The translations under genes and the position numbers were made by a program. The notes under the pieces are model-generated. The model saw nothing but the letters and a program-made list of their open reading frames with translations. It did not search any database and was not told the origin of the DNA. DNA of 64,000 nucleotides from NCBI RefSeq assembly GCF_024171995.1, contig NZ_JAMTCT010000002.1, positions 361,458-425,457 on the forward strand, given 5' to 3'. Positions 1-8,722 of the stretch are shown one piece after another. Within the stretch, counting starts at the first letter, position 1, and each line of letters begins with the position of its first letter. Origin of the DNA: Promicromonospora umidemergens. Lineage in GTDB: Bacteria; Actinomycetota; Actinomycetes; Actinomycetales; Cellulomonadaceae.

Positions 1-64
1 TGGTCTGCCGGGTCATGGTCTGCCGGGTCATGGTCGCTCGTGTCATGGTCGCTCGTGTCCTGGT
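1..64. repeat. 15-bp tandem repeat, about four copies
   Basis: Units start at 1, 16, 31 and 46. The first two are identical (TGGTCTGCCGGGTCA) and the next two diverge (TGGTCGCTCGTGTCA and a one-base variant). The array is cut by the left window edge. It lies where the helix-turn-helix of the following ArsR-type reading frame should be, and the frame reads through it as a low-complexity stretch. The period matches many other arrays in this window. Confidence 0.9.
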
Positions 65-596
65 GGGCGCAGGCCTGGTGACCTGCCAGCGCCGCGGGCG
101 GCACCGCTACTACTCCGTCGCTGGGGGCGAGGTCGCCACGGCCCTGGAGTCCCTCGGCGTGCTCACCGACGCCGCGCCCGTCTCCGGCTACCGGCGGAGT
201 CGACGGGCCGAGTACCTGGCCGCCGCGCGGTTCTGCTACGACCACCTCGCCGGGCGGCTCGGCACCGGCCTGACCGACGCCTGGGTCCGGTCCGGCTAGC
301 TCGCCGGCCGGGACGAGCTCGCCCTGACCGGTGCCGGTGCCGTCGGCCTGCGGGAGGTCGGGGTGGACGTCGACGGCGCCGTCACCGCCCGCCGCGCCAC
401 GACGCGGGCGTGCCTCGACTGGACCGAGCGGCGTCCCCACCTGGCGGGGGCGCTGGGCACCGCGGTCGGCTCCCGGTTCCTCTCCGCTGGATGGGTCGCC
501 CGTCACCGGTCCGGTCGCGGGCTGGACGTCACCGCGGCAGGGCGGGAGCTGGTCCGGACGGCGTGGGGCCTCGACCTGGCCGGCGGCGGCACCTGA
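1..596 (+). pseudogene. ArsR-type winged-helix regulator, disrupted
   Basis: The frame from about base 60 reads as the middle and end of an ArsR-type regulator of roughly 230 residues: a wing-like segment with RRGRHRYY, then RRAEYLAAARFCYDHLAGRLG, and after the break CLDWTERRPHLAGALG, the usual C-terminal signature of this subgroup. An in-frame TAG at 297-299 separates the halves, and homology continues in the same frame to the TGA at 594-596. The recognition helix is replaced by a 15-bp tandem repeat at the window edge. It therefore looks inactivated twice. Readthrough or a sequencing error at the TAG cannot be excluded, and the 5' end is outside the window. Confidence 0.7.
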
Positions 597-607
597 CCCG
601 AGCGGGG

Positions 608-1105
608 TCAGCGGTCCGTGATGGCTCCGGCCGCCGCCGCGGCGTCGGACTCCTGCGCCGGTGACCACGCACCCTCGGCCGCCGTCTCCTCCAGGAGATC
701 GGCGAGGGCCCGCAGCTTCTGGGTCACCCGTTCGCCGAGCGGCGTCAGCGAGTACTCCACGCGGGGCGGGATCGTCGTGACGACGTCGCGCGCGACCATG
801 CCGTCCCGTTCCAGGGCCTGCAACGTCTGGGACAGCATCTTCTCGCTGACCCCCTCGACGCGGCGGCGCAGCGCGTTGAACCGGTAGCCGCCCTCCCCGA
901 GCGCGAGCAGGGCGAGCGAGGCCCACTTGGACGTGACGACCTCGAACGCGGCCCGCGAGGTGCAGCCGCGCGCGAAGACGTCGGTCACCAGCTCCTGCGG
1001 GGGTCCGACGGCGCGGCCGTCCCCTGGCGGGCCGTCGGGCTCCAGGCCGTCGGGCTCCAGGCCGTCGGGCTCCAGGCCCTCGGGCTCCAGGTCGGCGATG
1101 CTCAC
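608..1105 (-). CDS. HxlR-family redox-responsive regulator (QorR-like)
   Basis: About 165 residues. The HxlR winged helix is clear: RGCTSRAAFEVVTSKWASLALLAL, then RFNALRRRVEGVSEKMLSQTL and PPRVEYSLTPLGERV. A single cysteine just before the first helix (FARGC) matches the redox-sensing cysteine known in Corynebacterium QorR. The gene is divergent from a qorB homologue, the same arrangement as ytfH/ytfG in E. coli and qorR/qor2 in Corynebacterium, so it probably represses that gene and itself until the cysteine is oxidised. The GTG at 1105 was chosen because TTG at 1174 would consume the intergenic operator; GTG at 1126 is also possible. The N-terminus carries four in-frame 15-bp repeats (GLEPD-type). 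Confidence 0.85.
   Translation of the reverse strand: MSIADLEPEGLEPDGLEPDGLEPDGPPGDGRAVGPPQELVTDVFARGCTSRAAFEVVTSKWASLALLALGEGGYRFNALRRRVEGVSEKMLSQTLQALERDGMVARDVVTTIPPRVEYSLTPLGERVTQKLRALADLLEETAAEGAWSPAQESDAAAAAGAITDR
1031..1090. repeat. 15-bp tandem repeat, four copies
   Basis: Unit GCCGTCGGGCTCCAG at 1031, 1046 and 1061, with a one-base variant at 1076. It lies in frame within the N-terminus of the HxlR regulator, where it encodes LEPDG-type pentapeptides on the minus strand that other family members lack. Confidence 0.92.
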
Positions 1106-1140
1106 GGGACCAGGGTACCGCTCCACGCTCGGAATATGGT

Positions 1141-1161
1141 GTACTTTCGATTCGTTAGTGC
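1141..1161. promoter_or_regulatory. Candidate HxlR operator between regulator and qorB
   Basis: Imperfect inverted repeat GTACT (1141-1145) and AGTGC (1157-1161) with an 11-bp spacer, in a locally A/T-richer stretch between the divergent genes. HxlR-family operators are typically TACT/AGTA dyads, so this is the best candidate for joint control. One arm has a mismatch. Confidence 0.5.
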
Positions 1162-1197
1162 TAGCCGATCGCAACTACCCAAGCAATGGAGAGTGTC

Positions 1198-2052
<855 letters not shown>

Positions 2053-2071
2053 CTGGGTCTGAGCACCAGCT

Positions 2072-2136
2072 GTGGTCGTCAGTTCGTCAGGTAGTCGGCA
2101 GCCCGAGCTGCCGACCACCTGACGGATTGCCGACCA
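2072..2136. terminator. Long hairpin after qorB
   Basis: Arms 2085-2102 and 2107-2124 pair over 18 positions with one mismatch around a 4-nt loop. A second outer pair GTGGTCG (2072-2078) / CGACCAC (2130-2136) extends it across an internal loop. There is no U-tract. It probably ends the qorB transcript before the next plus-strand gene and belongs to the class of long intergenic palindromes seen throughout this window. Confidence 0.65.
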
Positions 2137-2208
2137 CTCGTGCCCGGCCCGGCGCCCGGCGCCCGGCCCCGGCCCCGCGCACGGCTCCGGAGCGTGTTGA
2201 ATGGGCGC

Positions 2209-3222
2209 ATGCGAGGAGCAATCATTCATGGCCCTGGGGACGTCCGCTTCGAGGAGCGGCCCGACCCCGTCATCGTGGAGCCCACCGACGCCGTCGTCCG
2301 TACCGTCGCCTCCTGCGTCTGCGGCTCGGACCTGTGGCGCTACCGAGGTATCTCACGGGTCAAGCGGCCCACTCCGATCGGCCACGAGTACGTCGGCGTC
2401 GTCGAGGAGATCGGTACCGCGGTCACCACGGTCAAGCCGGGAGACTTCGTGGTCGGCGGGTTCAAGCACAGCGACAACACCTGCGCGGTGTGCCGCAAGG
2501 GCATGCAGGCCAACTGCCTGCACGGGGGCGGGTTCGACGGCTGCCAGGCCGAGAAGATCCGCATCCCGAACGCGGACGGCACCCTGCTCGCCACCCCCGG
2601 CGAGCCGGACGCCGAGCTGATCCCGAGCCTGCTGAGCCTCTCCGACGTGATGTGCACCGGCTGGCACGCGGCGGTCTCCGCCGGGGTCGGGCCGGGCTCG
2701 AGCGTCGTGGTGGTGGGCGACGGCGCCGTCGGGCTGAGCGGGGTGCTGGCCGCTGCGCAGCTCGGCGCCACCACGATCATCGCGATGAGCCGGCACGAGT
2801 CCCGCCAGAAGGTGGCCGAGGAGTTCGGCGCGACCCACATCGTCGCGGAGCGCGGCGAGCAGGGCCTGGCGCAGGTGCTCGAGCTCACCGAGGGCATCGG
2901 CGCCGACGCGGTGCTGGAGTGCGTCGGCACCGAGGAGGCCCGGGCGCAGTCGGTGGAGCTGGTGCGCCCCGGCGGCACGATCGGCCTGGTCGGCGTGCCG
3001 CACGGGGACCTGCCCACCGACACCCTCTTCTGGGGGAACAAGGGCATCCGCGGCGGGGTCGCCCCGGTGCGGGCCTATCTTCCGCACCTCCTGGACCTGG
3101 TGTGGAAGCGCGAGATCGACCCGGGGAAGGTCTTCGACCTCACCCTGCCGCTGTCCGAGGTGGCCGACGCCTACCGCGCGATGGACGAGCGGCGCGCGAT
3201 CAAGGTGCTGCTGCAGAGCTGA
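2209..3222 (+). CDS. Zinc-dependent alcohol dehydrogenase, MDR superfamily
   Basis: 337 residues. The GroES-like N-terminal domain has the catalytic zinc cysteine in ASCVCGSDLWRYRG and the GHEYVGVVEEIG zinc histidine/glutamate motif. The structural-zinc loop reads CAVCRKGMQANCLHG. The Rossmann fold is seen at VVVVGDGAVGLSGVLAA. It should oxidise an alcohol or reduce an aldehyde with NAD(P); the substrate cannot be read from sequence. ATG 2209 (MRGAIIHGPGDVRFEE) is the natural start; an upstream in-frame ATG at 2140 would add a low-complexity leader. The TetR gene 69 bp downstream may be cotranscribed. Confidence 0.9.
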   Translation: MRGAIIHGPGDVRFEERPDPVIVEPTDAVVRTVASCVCGSDLWRYRGISRVKRPTPIGHEYVGVVEEIGTAVTTVKPGDFVVGGFKHSDNTCAVCRKGMQANCLHGGGFDGCQAEKIRIPNADGTLLATPGEPDAELIPSLLSLSDVMCTGWHAAVSAGVGPGSSVVVVGDGAVGLSGVLAAAQLGATTIIAMSRHESRQKVAEEFGATHIVAERGEQGLAQVLELTEGIGADAVLECVGTEEARAQSVELVRPGGTIGLVGVPHGDLPTDTLFWGNKGIRGGVAPVRAYLPHLLDLVWKREIDPGKVFDLTLPLSEVADAYRAMDERRAIKVLLQS

Positions 3223-3291
3223 CGGCGGGCCGGTGCGATCATGGTCGGGACACTAGTGGAACAACCTGTCCGTTTCGGCGAAGTGAGTGCG

Positions 3292-3993
3292 ATGACGACC
3301 CCTTTGACCTCGGCGCCCGTCCCTGGGACGTCTGGCCCCGATGGGTCCGCCCCCCGGCCGCCCGAACCTGCCCGGCCCCCGCGCGACCTGCGTTCCGACG
3401 CGCGCGACAACCGCGAGCGCATCCTCCAGGTGGCCCGCACGACGTTCGCGGCGGAGGGCATCGGCGTCTCGATGCGTGAGGTGGCGCGGCGCGCCGGCGT
3501 CGGCCCGGCGACGCTGTACCGGCGCTTCCCTACCAAGGAGGCGCTGGTCACCGAGGCGTTCGGCGAGCAGATGGTGCGGTGCACCACGATCGCCGAGGAC
3601 GGCCTCGCGGATCCCGACGCGTGGCGCGGGCTTCGCACGGTGATCGAGCAGGTGTGCGTCCTGCACGCCCTCGACCGGGGCTTCACCGCCGCGTTCGTCA
3701 CGGCCTTCCCTCGGGCCGTCGACTTCACCGAGGAGCGCACCCGGGTCCTGCGGTCGCTGGCCGAGCTGGTCCAGCGCGCCAAGGACTCCGGCGACCTGCG
3801 CCGCGACTTCGTGCTGGACGACCTGATCATGCTGATCATGGCCAACTCCGGCATCCGGGCCGCTTCGCGTGAGGCCGCCGCGGCGTCGTCGCGCCGGTTC
3901 GCGGCGCTGGCTATCCAGTCGATCAGCGCCCGCCCGGCCGTCGGGCCGCTGCCGCCCGCCGTGCGGCTCCCGCTGATGGCCGCCATGCACTGA
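3292..3993 (+). CDS. TetR/AcrR-family transcriptional regulator
   Basis: 233 residues. A disordered Pro-rich leader of about 37 residues precedes a typical TetR domain: NRERILQVARTTFAAEGIGVSMREVARRAGVGPATLYRRFPTKEAL. The C-terminal ligand domain is helical and not assignable. ATG 3292 is taken because an upstream in-frame ATG at 3241 would add non-conserved sequence. It follows the alcohol dehydrogenase on the same strand and may control it. The palindrome CACTAGTG lies just upstream (about 3251-3258) and is a weak operator candidate. Confidence 0.85.
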   Translation: MTTPLTSAPVPGTSGPDGSAPRPPEPARPPRDLRSDARDNRERILQVARTTFAAEGIGVSMREVARRAGVGPATLYRRFPTKEALVTEAFGEQMVRCTTIAEDGLADPDAWRGLRTVIEQVCVLHALDRGFTAAFVTAFPRAVDFTEERTRVLRSLAELVQRAKDSGDLRRDFVLDDLIMLIMANSGIRAASREAAAASSRRFAALAIQSISARPAVGPLPPAVRLPLMAAMH

Positions 3994-4032
3994 CCCGGGC
4001 GCTCTTGGCACCCCGCCCTCGCCAACCTGCAC

Positions 4033-4057
4033 TATATTCAGAGAATGGTGAATCTGA
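4033..4057. promoter_or_regulatory. Promoter and palindromic operator overlapping the hydrolase start
   Basis: TATATT at 4033-4038 is a good -10 element only about 6 bp before the ATG at 4045, implying a leaderless or nearly leaderless mRNA. Overlapping it is a dyad ATTCA (4036-4040) / TGAAT (4049-4053), with a further TCAGA/TCTGA pair. A GbsR/MarR protein bound there would block initiation directly; the GbsR gene is the second gene of this operon, so feedback is likely. Confidence 0.5.
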
Positions 4058-4920
4058 CCGAGTCCCTCCCACGGCCCGGCGCCACGATCCGGTTCGCCGA
4101 CTCCGGTGGCCCAGGGCGCCCCGTGGTGCTCAGCCACGGCGCCGGTGTCGACCACACGATGTTCGAGCCCCAGCTCCCGGTGCTGCGCGACGCCGGCTAC
4201 CGCGTGATCGTCTGGGACCTGCGCGGGCACGGCGCCTCCGCGCTGGACGCCGGCACCCGGTTCACCGCCGACGACGCGCTCGACGACCTGGCGGCGCTGC
4301 TCGACCGGCTCGGGCTGGACGAGCACGCGCCCGGCATCCCGGGGGCCGACGACCTCCGGCGCGACCGGCCGGTGCTCGTCGGCCACTCACTGGGCGGCAA
4401 CCTCGCGCAGGCGCTCGTGCGGAGAGCGCCGGAGCGGGTCGGCGGCCTCGTGGTGCTCGACTCGGCCTGGAACGCCGGCCCGCTCGGCCGCCTCGAACGG
4501 CTGGCGCTCCATTTTGCCGCACCCATGCTCTCGGCGATCCCGGCGTCCCGGCTGCCCGGCCTGATGGCCCGCGCCTCGGCCGTGCACCCTGCGGCGGTCG
4601 CGCAGTCGGAGGCGCTGTTCGCGCGGATGCCGAAGGAGACGTTCCTCGACGTCTGGCGGGCCACCGTCAGCCTCGTCGACCCGCAGCCGGGCTACCGCAC
4701 GCCGGTCCCGCTCGGCCTCATCAGGGGCGCTGAGGACCGCACGGGGAACATCGCCACCGCCATGCCCCGCTGGGCCGCGGCCGAGGGCGTCCCCGAGCAC
4801 GTCGTCGCGGACGCGGGGCACATCGTCACGCTCGACGCACCCGACGCCGTGAACGACATTCTTCTGGCCCTCCTGGCGACCATGGGCGCAAGGACCGGCG
4901 AGAGCCCGGCCACGCCATGA
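4045..4920 (+). CDS. Alpha/beta-hydrolase fold protein
   Basis: 291 residues. Oxyanion motif SHGAGVDH, strand-turn RVIVWDLRGHGAS, nucleophile elbow GHSLGGN (catalytic Ser) and a late DAGHIVTLDAP containing the catalytic His. This is a soluble esterase/lipase-like or haloperoxidase-like hydrolase with no signal peptide; the substrate is unknown. It overlaps the downstream GbsR-type regulator by ATGA, so the two form a translationally coupled pair. The short spacing between -10 and ATG points to leaderless translation. Confidence 0.85.
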   Translation: MVNLTESLPRPGATIRFADSGGPGRPVVLSHGAGVDHTMFEPQLPVLRDAGYRVIVWDLRGHGASALDAGTRFTADDALDDLAALLDRLGLDEHAPGIPGADDLRRDRPVLVGHSLGGNLAQALVRRAPERVGGLVVLDSAWNAGPLGRLERLALHFAAPMLSAIPASRLPGLMARASAVHPAAVAQSEALFARMPKETFLDVWRATVSLVDPQPGYRTPVPLGLIRGAEDRTGNIATAMPRWAAAEGVPEHVVADAGHIVTLDAPDAVNDILLALLATMGARTGESPATP

Positions 4921-5360
4921 CCGATAAGCACGCCGAGGAGCGCGACCAGTTCGTCAACGCGATGGGCGACATCCTCGCGTCCTGGAACCTCTCCCGGTCC
5001 ACCGGGCGCACCTACGGCTACCTGCTGGTCCGCGCTACCCCGGCGTCGTCCGACGAGCTCCGTGTCGGGCTCGGGCTCAGCGCCGGCGCGGTCAGCACCG
5101 CCATGCGGGAGCTGGTCTCCTGGGGTCTGGCCCGGACGATCCCGCAGGCCGGGAGCCGCCGGCTGCTCATCGAGGCAGCCGGCGGCTTCGAGCAGCTGCT
5201 CGCGGCCAGCCAGGAACGTTCCCGCGCGTTCATCCGCACCCTCCGGTCGGGCCGGAGCCTCACGGAGGACGCCCGCGCCGCGAGCCGCCTGGACGCGGTG
5301 ACCGACCTCTTCGAGGCCTACGTCGACGCCGGCGAGCGCATGCTTCGCGACCGCGGCTGA
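4917..5360 (+). CDS. GbsR/MarR-family transcriptional regulator
   Basis: 147 residues. Starts MTDKHAEERDQFVNAMGDILASWNLSRSTGRTYGYLL, the usual GbsR opening, followed by a winged helix (SSDELRVGLGLSAGAVSTAMRELVSWGLART) and a helical dimer region. Its ATG overlaps the stop of the hydrolase gene (ATGA). Proteins of this kind commonly repress a neighbouring gene; the palindrome at the start of the hydrolase gene is the likely target. Confidence 0.88.
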   Translation: MTDKHAEERDQFVNAMGDILASWNLSRSTGRTYGYLLVRATPASSDELRVGLGLSAGAVSTAMRELVSWGLARTIPQAGSRRLLIEAAGGFEQLLAASQERSRAFIRTLRSGRSLTEDARAASRLDAVTDLFEAYVDAGERMLRDRG

Positions 5361-5439
5361 CGCCCTGCCGGCCGGAGTGGCCGGCCGGCCGGGCCAACTG
5401 GCCTGCCGGAGTGGCTGGGGCACGGTGTGCTGTTGTGGC

Positions 5440-5560
5440 AGGTGCCGGGTGGGCTGAATCCTGTTCACCTCAGGCTGGTCTCCGCCAGCTCACCTGAACT
5501 GTTCGGCTCTGGTGAATCTGGCGGGGCCAGGGTGAACGATCTTCAGCAGACCCGGCACCT
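5440..5560. repeat. Nested 120-bp inverted repeat between convergent genes
   Basis: Outer 30-nt arms at 5440-5469 and 5531-5560 share AGGTGCCGGGT/ACCCGGCACCT, GCTGAA/TTCAGC and GTTCACC/GGTGAAC, interrupted by small mismatched patches. Inside are further imperfect pairs such as 5475-5488 with 5518-5530 and repeated CACCTGAA/GGTGAA. The element lies between the GbsR gene and the PepSY gene, which converge. It may act as a bidirectional terminator, but it is far larger than needed for that. Confidence 0.75.
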
Positions 5561-5576
5561 ACGCCCTGGGCTCACC

Positions 5577-7085
5577 TCACCCCCGACCGGCCCCCGACCG
5601 GCCCGGCCTTCTGAGGAGGCCGACGAGGACGTCCGCGACGACGAACCCGGCGAGCGTCCAGCCGACCAGCGGCAGCCACCAGCCGATGGCGACGGCCGCG
5701 CCGAGCACGGCGGCGATCCCCCACCACGGCGCACCACGCAGCACGCCCCGCTGCGGCGGGGTCCCGCCCAGCGTGCGCGGCTCGCGCGTCGGACGCCGCT
5801 TCCACCACATGAGGTAGCCCAGCACCACCATCGTGGCGATGCCGCTCGCGAGCAGGAACAGCACCAGCTGGTTGGGCAGGCCGAACAGCGAGCCCATGTG
5901 CGCGTCGATCCCCCACCGGGCGAGCTTCGCCGCCAGCGGGAACTCGGCGAAGTCGACGCGGTGGAGGACCTGCATCGTGTCGGGGTCGACCGCCACCGCG
6001 TCGACCTCGGTCGGGTAGCTGCGCTGGATCTCCTGCACCACCCAGGCGGTACCTGGCTCGGTCGGCGGCGTGATCTCGACCAGGCCGGTGTTGATGTTCA
6101 CCGCCTGTGCGGTCGCGAGGACGGCGTCGAGCATGGCGGGATCAGCAGCGCCACCAGCCCCACCGGCCCCGCCGGTCCCGCCGGTCTCGTCGGCGCCCCC
6201 GTGGTGGGCGTGCTCCCCTCCGCCGTCGTCCTCCGCCGCGCCCTGCTCCGCGCCACCGCCCGGCAGCCGCGCGTCCACCGCGGGCGTCCCCCAGTCGAAC
6301 GCCGCCCGCAGGGTGTCCACGTTGCTGCCAGCGTGCTGCGACCAGGTGATACCCGTCGCCGAGAGGAACAACGCCCCGAGCAGCACCCAGATGCCGACGG
6401 AGGTGTGCCAGGTGAACAGGCGCCGGTAGCCGGAGCGCCCGCGGCCGGGCCGCACGAAGTCCTTCTTGGTGCGGGACTTCCGGATGCGCCGGATCCAGAG
6501 CCCGAGGCCCGCGAGCGCCACGATCCCGAGCCAGGAGGCGGCGAGCTCGCTGTAGAGCCGGCCGACGTCGCCGAGGTGGAGGTTGCGGTGCAGCTGGTCG
6601 AGCCAGGTGCGCAGCGGCAGGGCGCCGCTGGTGCCGTAGACGGTGAGGTCGCCGCGGACCTCACCGGTGCCGGGGTCGACGAACACGGCGCGGGACTCGC
6701 TCTCGCCGAGCTCGTCGTCGGCGAACATGATCCGGGTGGTGTCCCCGGGCTCGGGGGCAGGGCGCACCGCCGTCGGCGTCGCCGCGGCGTCGCCGATGTG
6801 GCTGCGGGCGATCTCGGTCTGCTCGGCCAGGGTCAGCCGCGTGTCCGTGACGGGGGCGTGCAGCTCGTGCTGGTAGACACCCTGCTCGATCGCGGGTGTC
6901 AGGGCGTACAGCGCGCCGCTGACCGCGGCGACGAGGATGAACGGGCCCACGAGGAGACCGGCGTAGAAGTGCAGCCGGAGCAGCAGGGCGCCGAACCAGC
7001 GGGGGCGCCCCTCGGGCCGGCTGGGTCCGGGCGGTGGCGGGTGCTCCCGGTCGCTCTCGGGTGTGGCGGAGACGGTGGTGGTCAT
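5577..7085 (-). CDS. PepSY-domain transmembrane protein (iron-regulated membrane protein family)
   Basis: 502 residues. Four membrane helices are visible: one near the N-terminus (LLVGPFILVAAVSGALYALTP), two central ones (ELAASWLGIVALAGLGLWI and TSVGIWVLLGALFLSATGI) and C-terminal ones from LVLFLLASGIATMVVLGYLMWW onward, with two extracytoplasmic PepSY regions between them. The loop before the third PepSY-like region is Gly/His-rich (GGEHAHHGG). Such proteins are often found with siderophore or copper uptake genes and may act in reductive metal handling; the exact reaction is not established. It lies downstream of the His-rich membrane protein gene on the same strand, 105 bp apart. Confidence 0.85.
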   Translation of the reverse strand: MTTTVSATPESDREHPPPPGPSRPEGRPRWFGALLLRLHFYAGLLVGPFILVAAVSGALYALTPAIEQGVYQHELHAPVTDTRLTLAEQTEIARSHIGDAAATPTAVRPAPEPGDTTRIMFADDELGESESRAVFVDPGTGEVRGDLTVYGTSGALPLRTWLDQLHRNLHLGDVGRLYSELAASWLGIVALAGLGLWIRRIRKSRTKKDFVRPGRGRSGYRRLFTWHTSVGIWVLLGALFLSATGITWSQHAGSNVDTLRAAFDWGTPAVDARLPGGGAEQGAAEDDGGGEHAHHGGADETGGTGGAGGAGGAADPAMLDAVLATAQAVNINTGLVEITPPTEPGTAWVVQEIQRSYPTEVDAVAVDPDTMQVLHRVDFAEFPLAAKLARWGIDAHMGSLFGLPNQLVLFLLASGIATMVVLGYLMWWKRRPTREPRTLGGTPPQRGVLRGAPWWGIAAVLGAAVAIGWWLPLVGWTLAGFVVADVLVGLLRRPGRSGAGRG

Positions 7086-7190
7086 GATGGGTGTCGCTTT
7101 CGGGTCCTGAGGGCAGCACCGACGGCTCCCGCCCGGGCGCGTCCAGGCAGGACGGCGGGCGCGGCAGAGCTGGTCGGTGCTCGGAAGAGG

Positions 7191-7859
7191 TCAGATCGCG
7201 AGCACGGCCGGCGGTCCCCGCCGTCGCGACTCCGACACCTCAGGACGAGCGGGTACGGAACCGGTGAACCAGTCGGGCGCCGTCACGCGCACGACGGGGA
7301 ACAGCGGGACTGCGCCCGCCGGGGCGGCGAGGCGGTGGCGCAGCCAGTCGGCCGTGCGCCCGGCCAGCTCCCGCAGGCGGGACAGCACGCACTCGCTGCT
7401 GTACAGGGCGGCCACGGTCACCGCCGCCGCGAGGCCGTGCCAGCACCACATGGTCGCGTCCGCGCCGATCAAGGAGCCGGTCAGGGAGAAGGGCGCGGCC
7501 CCGGCCGACGACGGCGCGAGCGCGCCGTGCAGGCCGTGCCCCGTCGGATGCCCCGTCGGATGGCCCGCCGCCACGGCTCCAGCGGCAGCCGACGTTCCCG
7601 GAGCACCCGCCACGAACAGCGTGTGGAACAGGACCTGGCTCGCCACGACGGACGTCGTCGTCCGCCACAGCGACACCCGGCGGGCCGCGAGCGCCGTGCA
7701 CAGCGTCAGCGACAGCACCCACGGCACGAGGATCCCGAGCCAGCCCGGCATCGCGCCGCCCCCCAGGAGGTGGGAGAGCAGCGCGGCCGCCGTCGCCGCC
7801 GACGCCACGACGGGGCCCCGCGCGTCGCGGAGCCGTCGGGGCCGGTGGGTCAGGGGCAC
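7191..7859 (-). CDS. Small His-rich integral membrane protein, function unknown
   Basis: About 222 residues from GTG 7859. Several hydrophobic helices (PVVASAATAAALLSHLLGG, LGILVPWVLSLTLCTALAA, TSVVASQVLFHTLFVAG, MWCWHGLAAAVTVAAL). A central loop is rich in His and Gly (HPTGHPTGHGLHG), which could bind a metal. Homologues of this kind are often seen beside copper- or iron-linked membrane proteins, and here the gene directly precedes the PepSY gene, so joint action in metal homeostasis is a reasonable inference. No family name is certain. Confidence 0.6.
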   Translation of the reverse strand: MPLTHRPRRLRDARGPVVASAATAAALLSHLLGGGAMPGWLGILVPWVLSLTLCTALAARRVSLWRTTTSVVASQVLFHTLFVAGAPGTSAAAGAVAAGHPTGHPTGHGLHGALAPSSAGAAPFSLTGSLIGADATMWCWHGLAAAVTVAALYSSECVLSRLRELAGRTADWLRHRLAAPAGAVPLFPVVRVTAPDWFTGSVPARPEVSESRRRGPPAVLAI

Positions 7860-7936
7860 GGCGACATTCTGGTGCACCGGGGGTAGGCCTGCCCAGGGCT
7901 CACAACGATTAAGCGGTCGCGCCGTCGGGCGAAGGT

Positions 7937-8623
7937 CTAACCGAGTGCCCCGCGCACCTCGCGGACGATCCGCGCCATCGCCTCCTCGGCGGCCGCGCCG
8001 TCGCCCCTGGCGACGGCGAGCGCCACCGCCTCGTGCGCGTCCAGGGCCTCCGGCTCGGGGTGGGCGGGCATCAGGCCGAGGTGGGTGCGCCCGGAGATGA
8101 CGACGGCGACGACGTCGGCGAGCGCGCTGAACAGCTCGTTGCCGCTGGACCGCATGAGGAGCTCGTGCAGCCGGATGTCCAGCGCGAGGAACTCCTCGCC
8201 GTCGCCGTGCCCGGCCTCTCCGAGCTCGCGCAGCCGGCGTGCGGTCGCGACCAGCTCGTCGCGGACGGCGGCTGAGGCGCCGCGCGCCGCGCACGCCGCG
8301 GCGAGGGGTTCGACCGCCTGGCGCAGCTCGGTGAGCGAGCGCAGCTGCGAGGCGCGACCCGGCCCGGCCAGCCGCCACTCGATGACCCGGGGGTCGAGCA
8401 CGTTCCAGGCGTCGTGAGGCAGGACGACGATGCCGACGCGCGGGCCGGAACGGACCAGGCCGAGCGCCTCGAGCAGCCGCATCGCCTCGCGCGCCACCGT
8501 GCGCGACACCTCGAACTCGGCGCCGATCCCGTCCAGCGTCAGCACCGCCCCTGCAGACAGCTCACCACCGGTGATGCGGCGGCCCAGGGCCTCGAGGACT
8601 GGGCTGTGCAGCACTGGGGGCAT
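7937..8623 (-). CDS. GntR/FadR-type regulator (FCD domain), likely gluconate repressor
   Basis: 228 residues. N-terminal GntR winged helix (VLEALGRRITGGELSAGAVLTLDGIGAEFEVSRTVAREAMRLLEALGLV) and an all-helical FCD effector domain with the metal/ligand residues of ALDIRLHELLMRSSGN and a late DAHEAVALAVARGD. ATG 8623 leaves room for the operator; an earlier in-frame start at 8686 would run through it. It is divergent from gntK-gntP, with a strong palindrome between, so it is very probably their repressor, relieved by gluconate or 6-phosphogluconate. Confidence 0.9.
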   Translation of the reverse strand: MPPVLHSPVLEALGRRITGGELSAGAVLTLDGIGAEFEVSRTVAREAMRLLEALGLVRSGPRVGIVVLPHDAWNVLDPRVIEWRLAGPGRASQLRSLTELRQAVEPLAAACAARGASAAVRDELVATARRLRELGEAGHGDGEEFLALDIRLHELLMRSSGNELFSALADVVAVVISGRTHLGLMPAHPEPEALDAHEAVALAVARGDGAAAEEAMARIVREVRGALG

Positions 8624-8668
8624 CGTCCAAGAATAGGGCGGTGCCGGGCCGCCGTCGGCGCGCCGCCT

Positions 8669-8706
8669 ATTGGTGACATGAATCACGCGTTAATGGTGTC
8701 ACCAAT
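8669..8706. promoter_or_regulatory. Operator between gntR-type gene and gntK
   Basis: Perfect 10-bp arms ATTGGTGACA (8669-8678) and TGTCACCAAT (8697-8706) around 18 bp. Two shorter dyads sit within it: GTGA-N6-TCAC at the left and GGTGTCACC at the right, suggesting two regulator dimers. It covers the region where the plus-strand promoter must lie, so binding would shut off gntK-gntP and could also autoregulate the repressor. Confidence 0.8.
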
Positions 8707-8722
8707 GGGTGAGGATGGGTGC

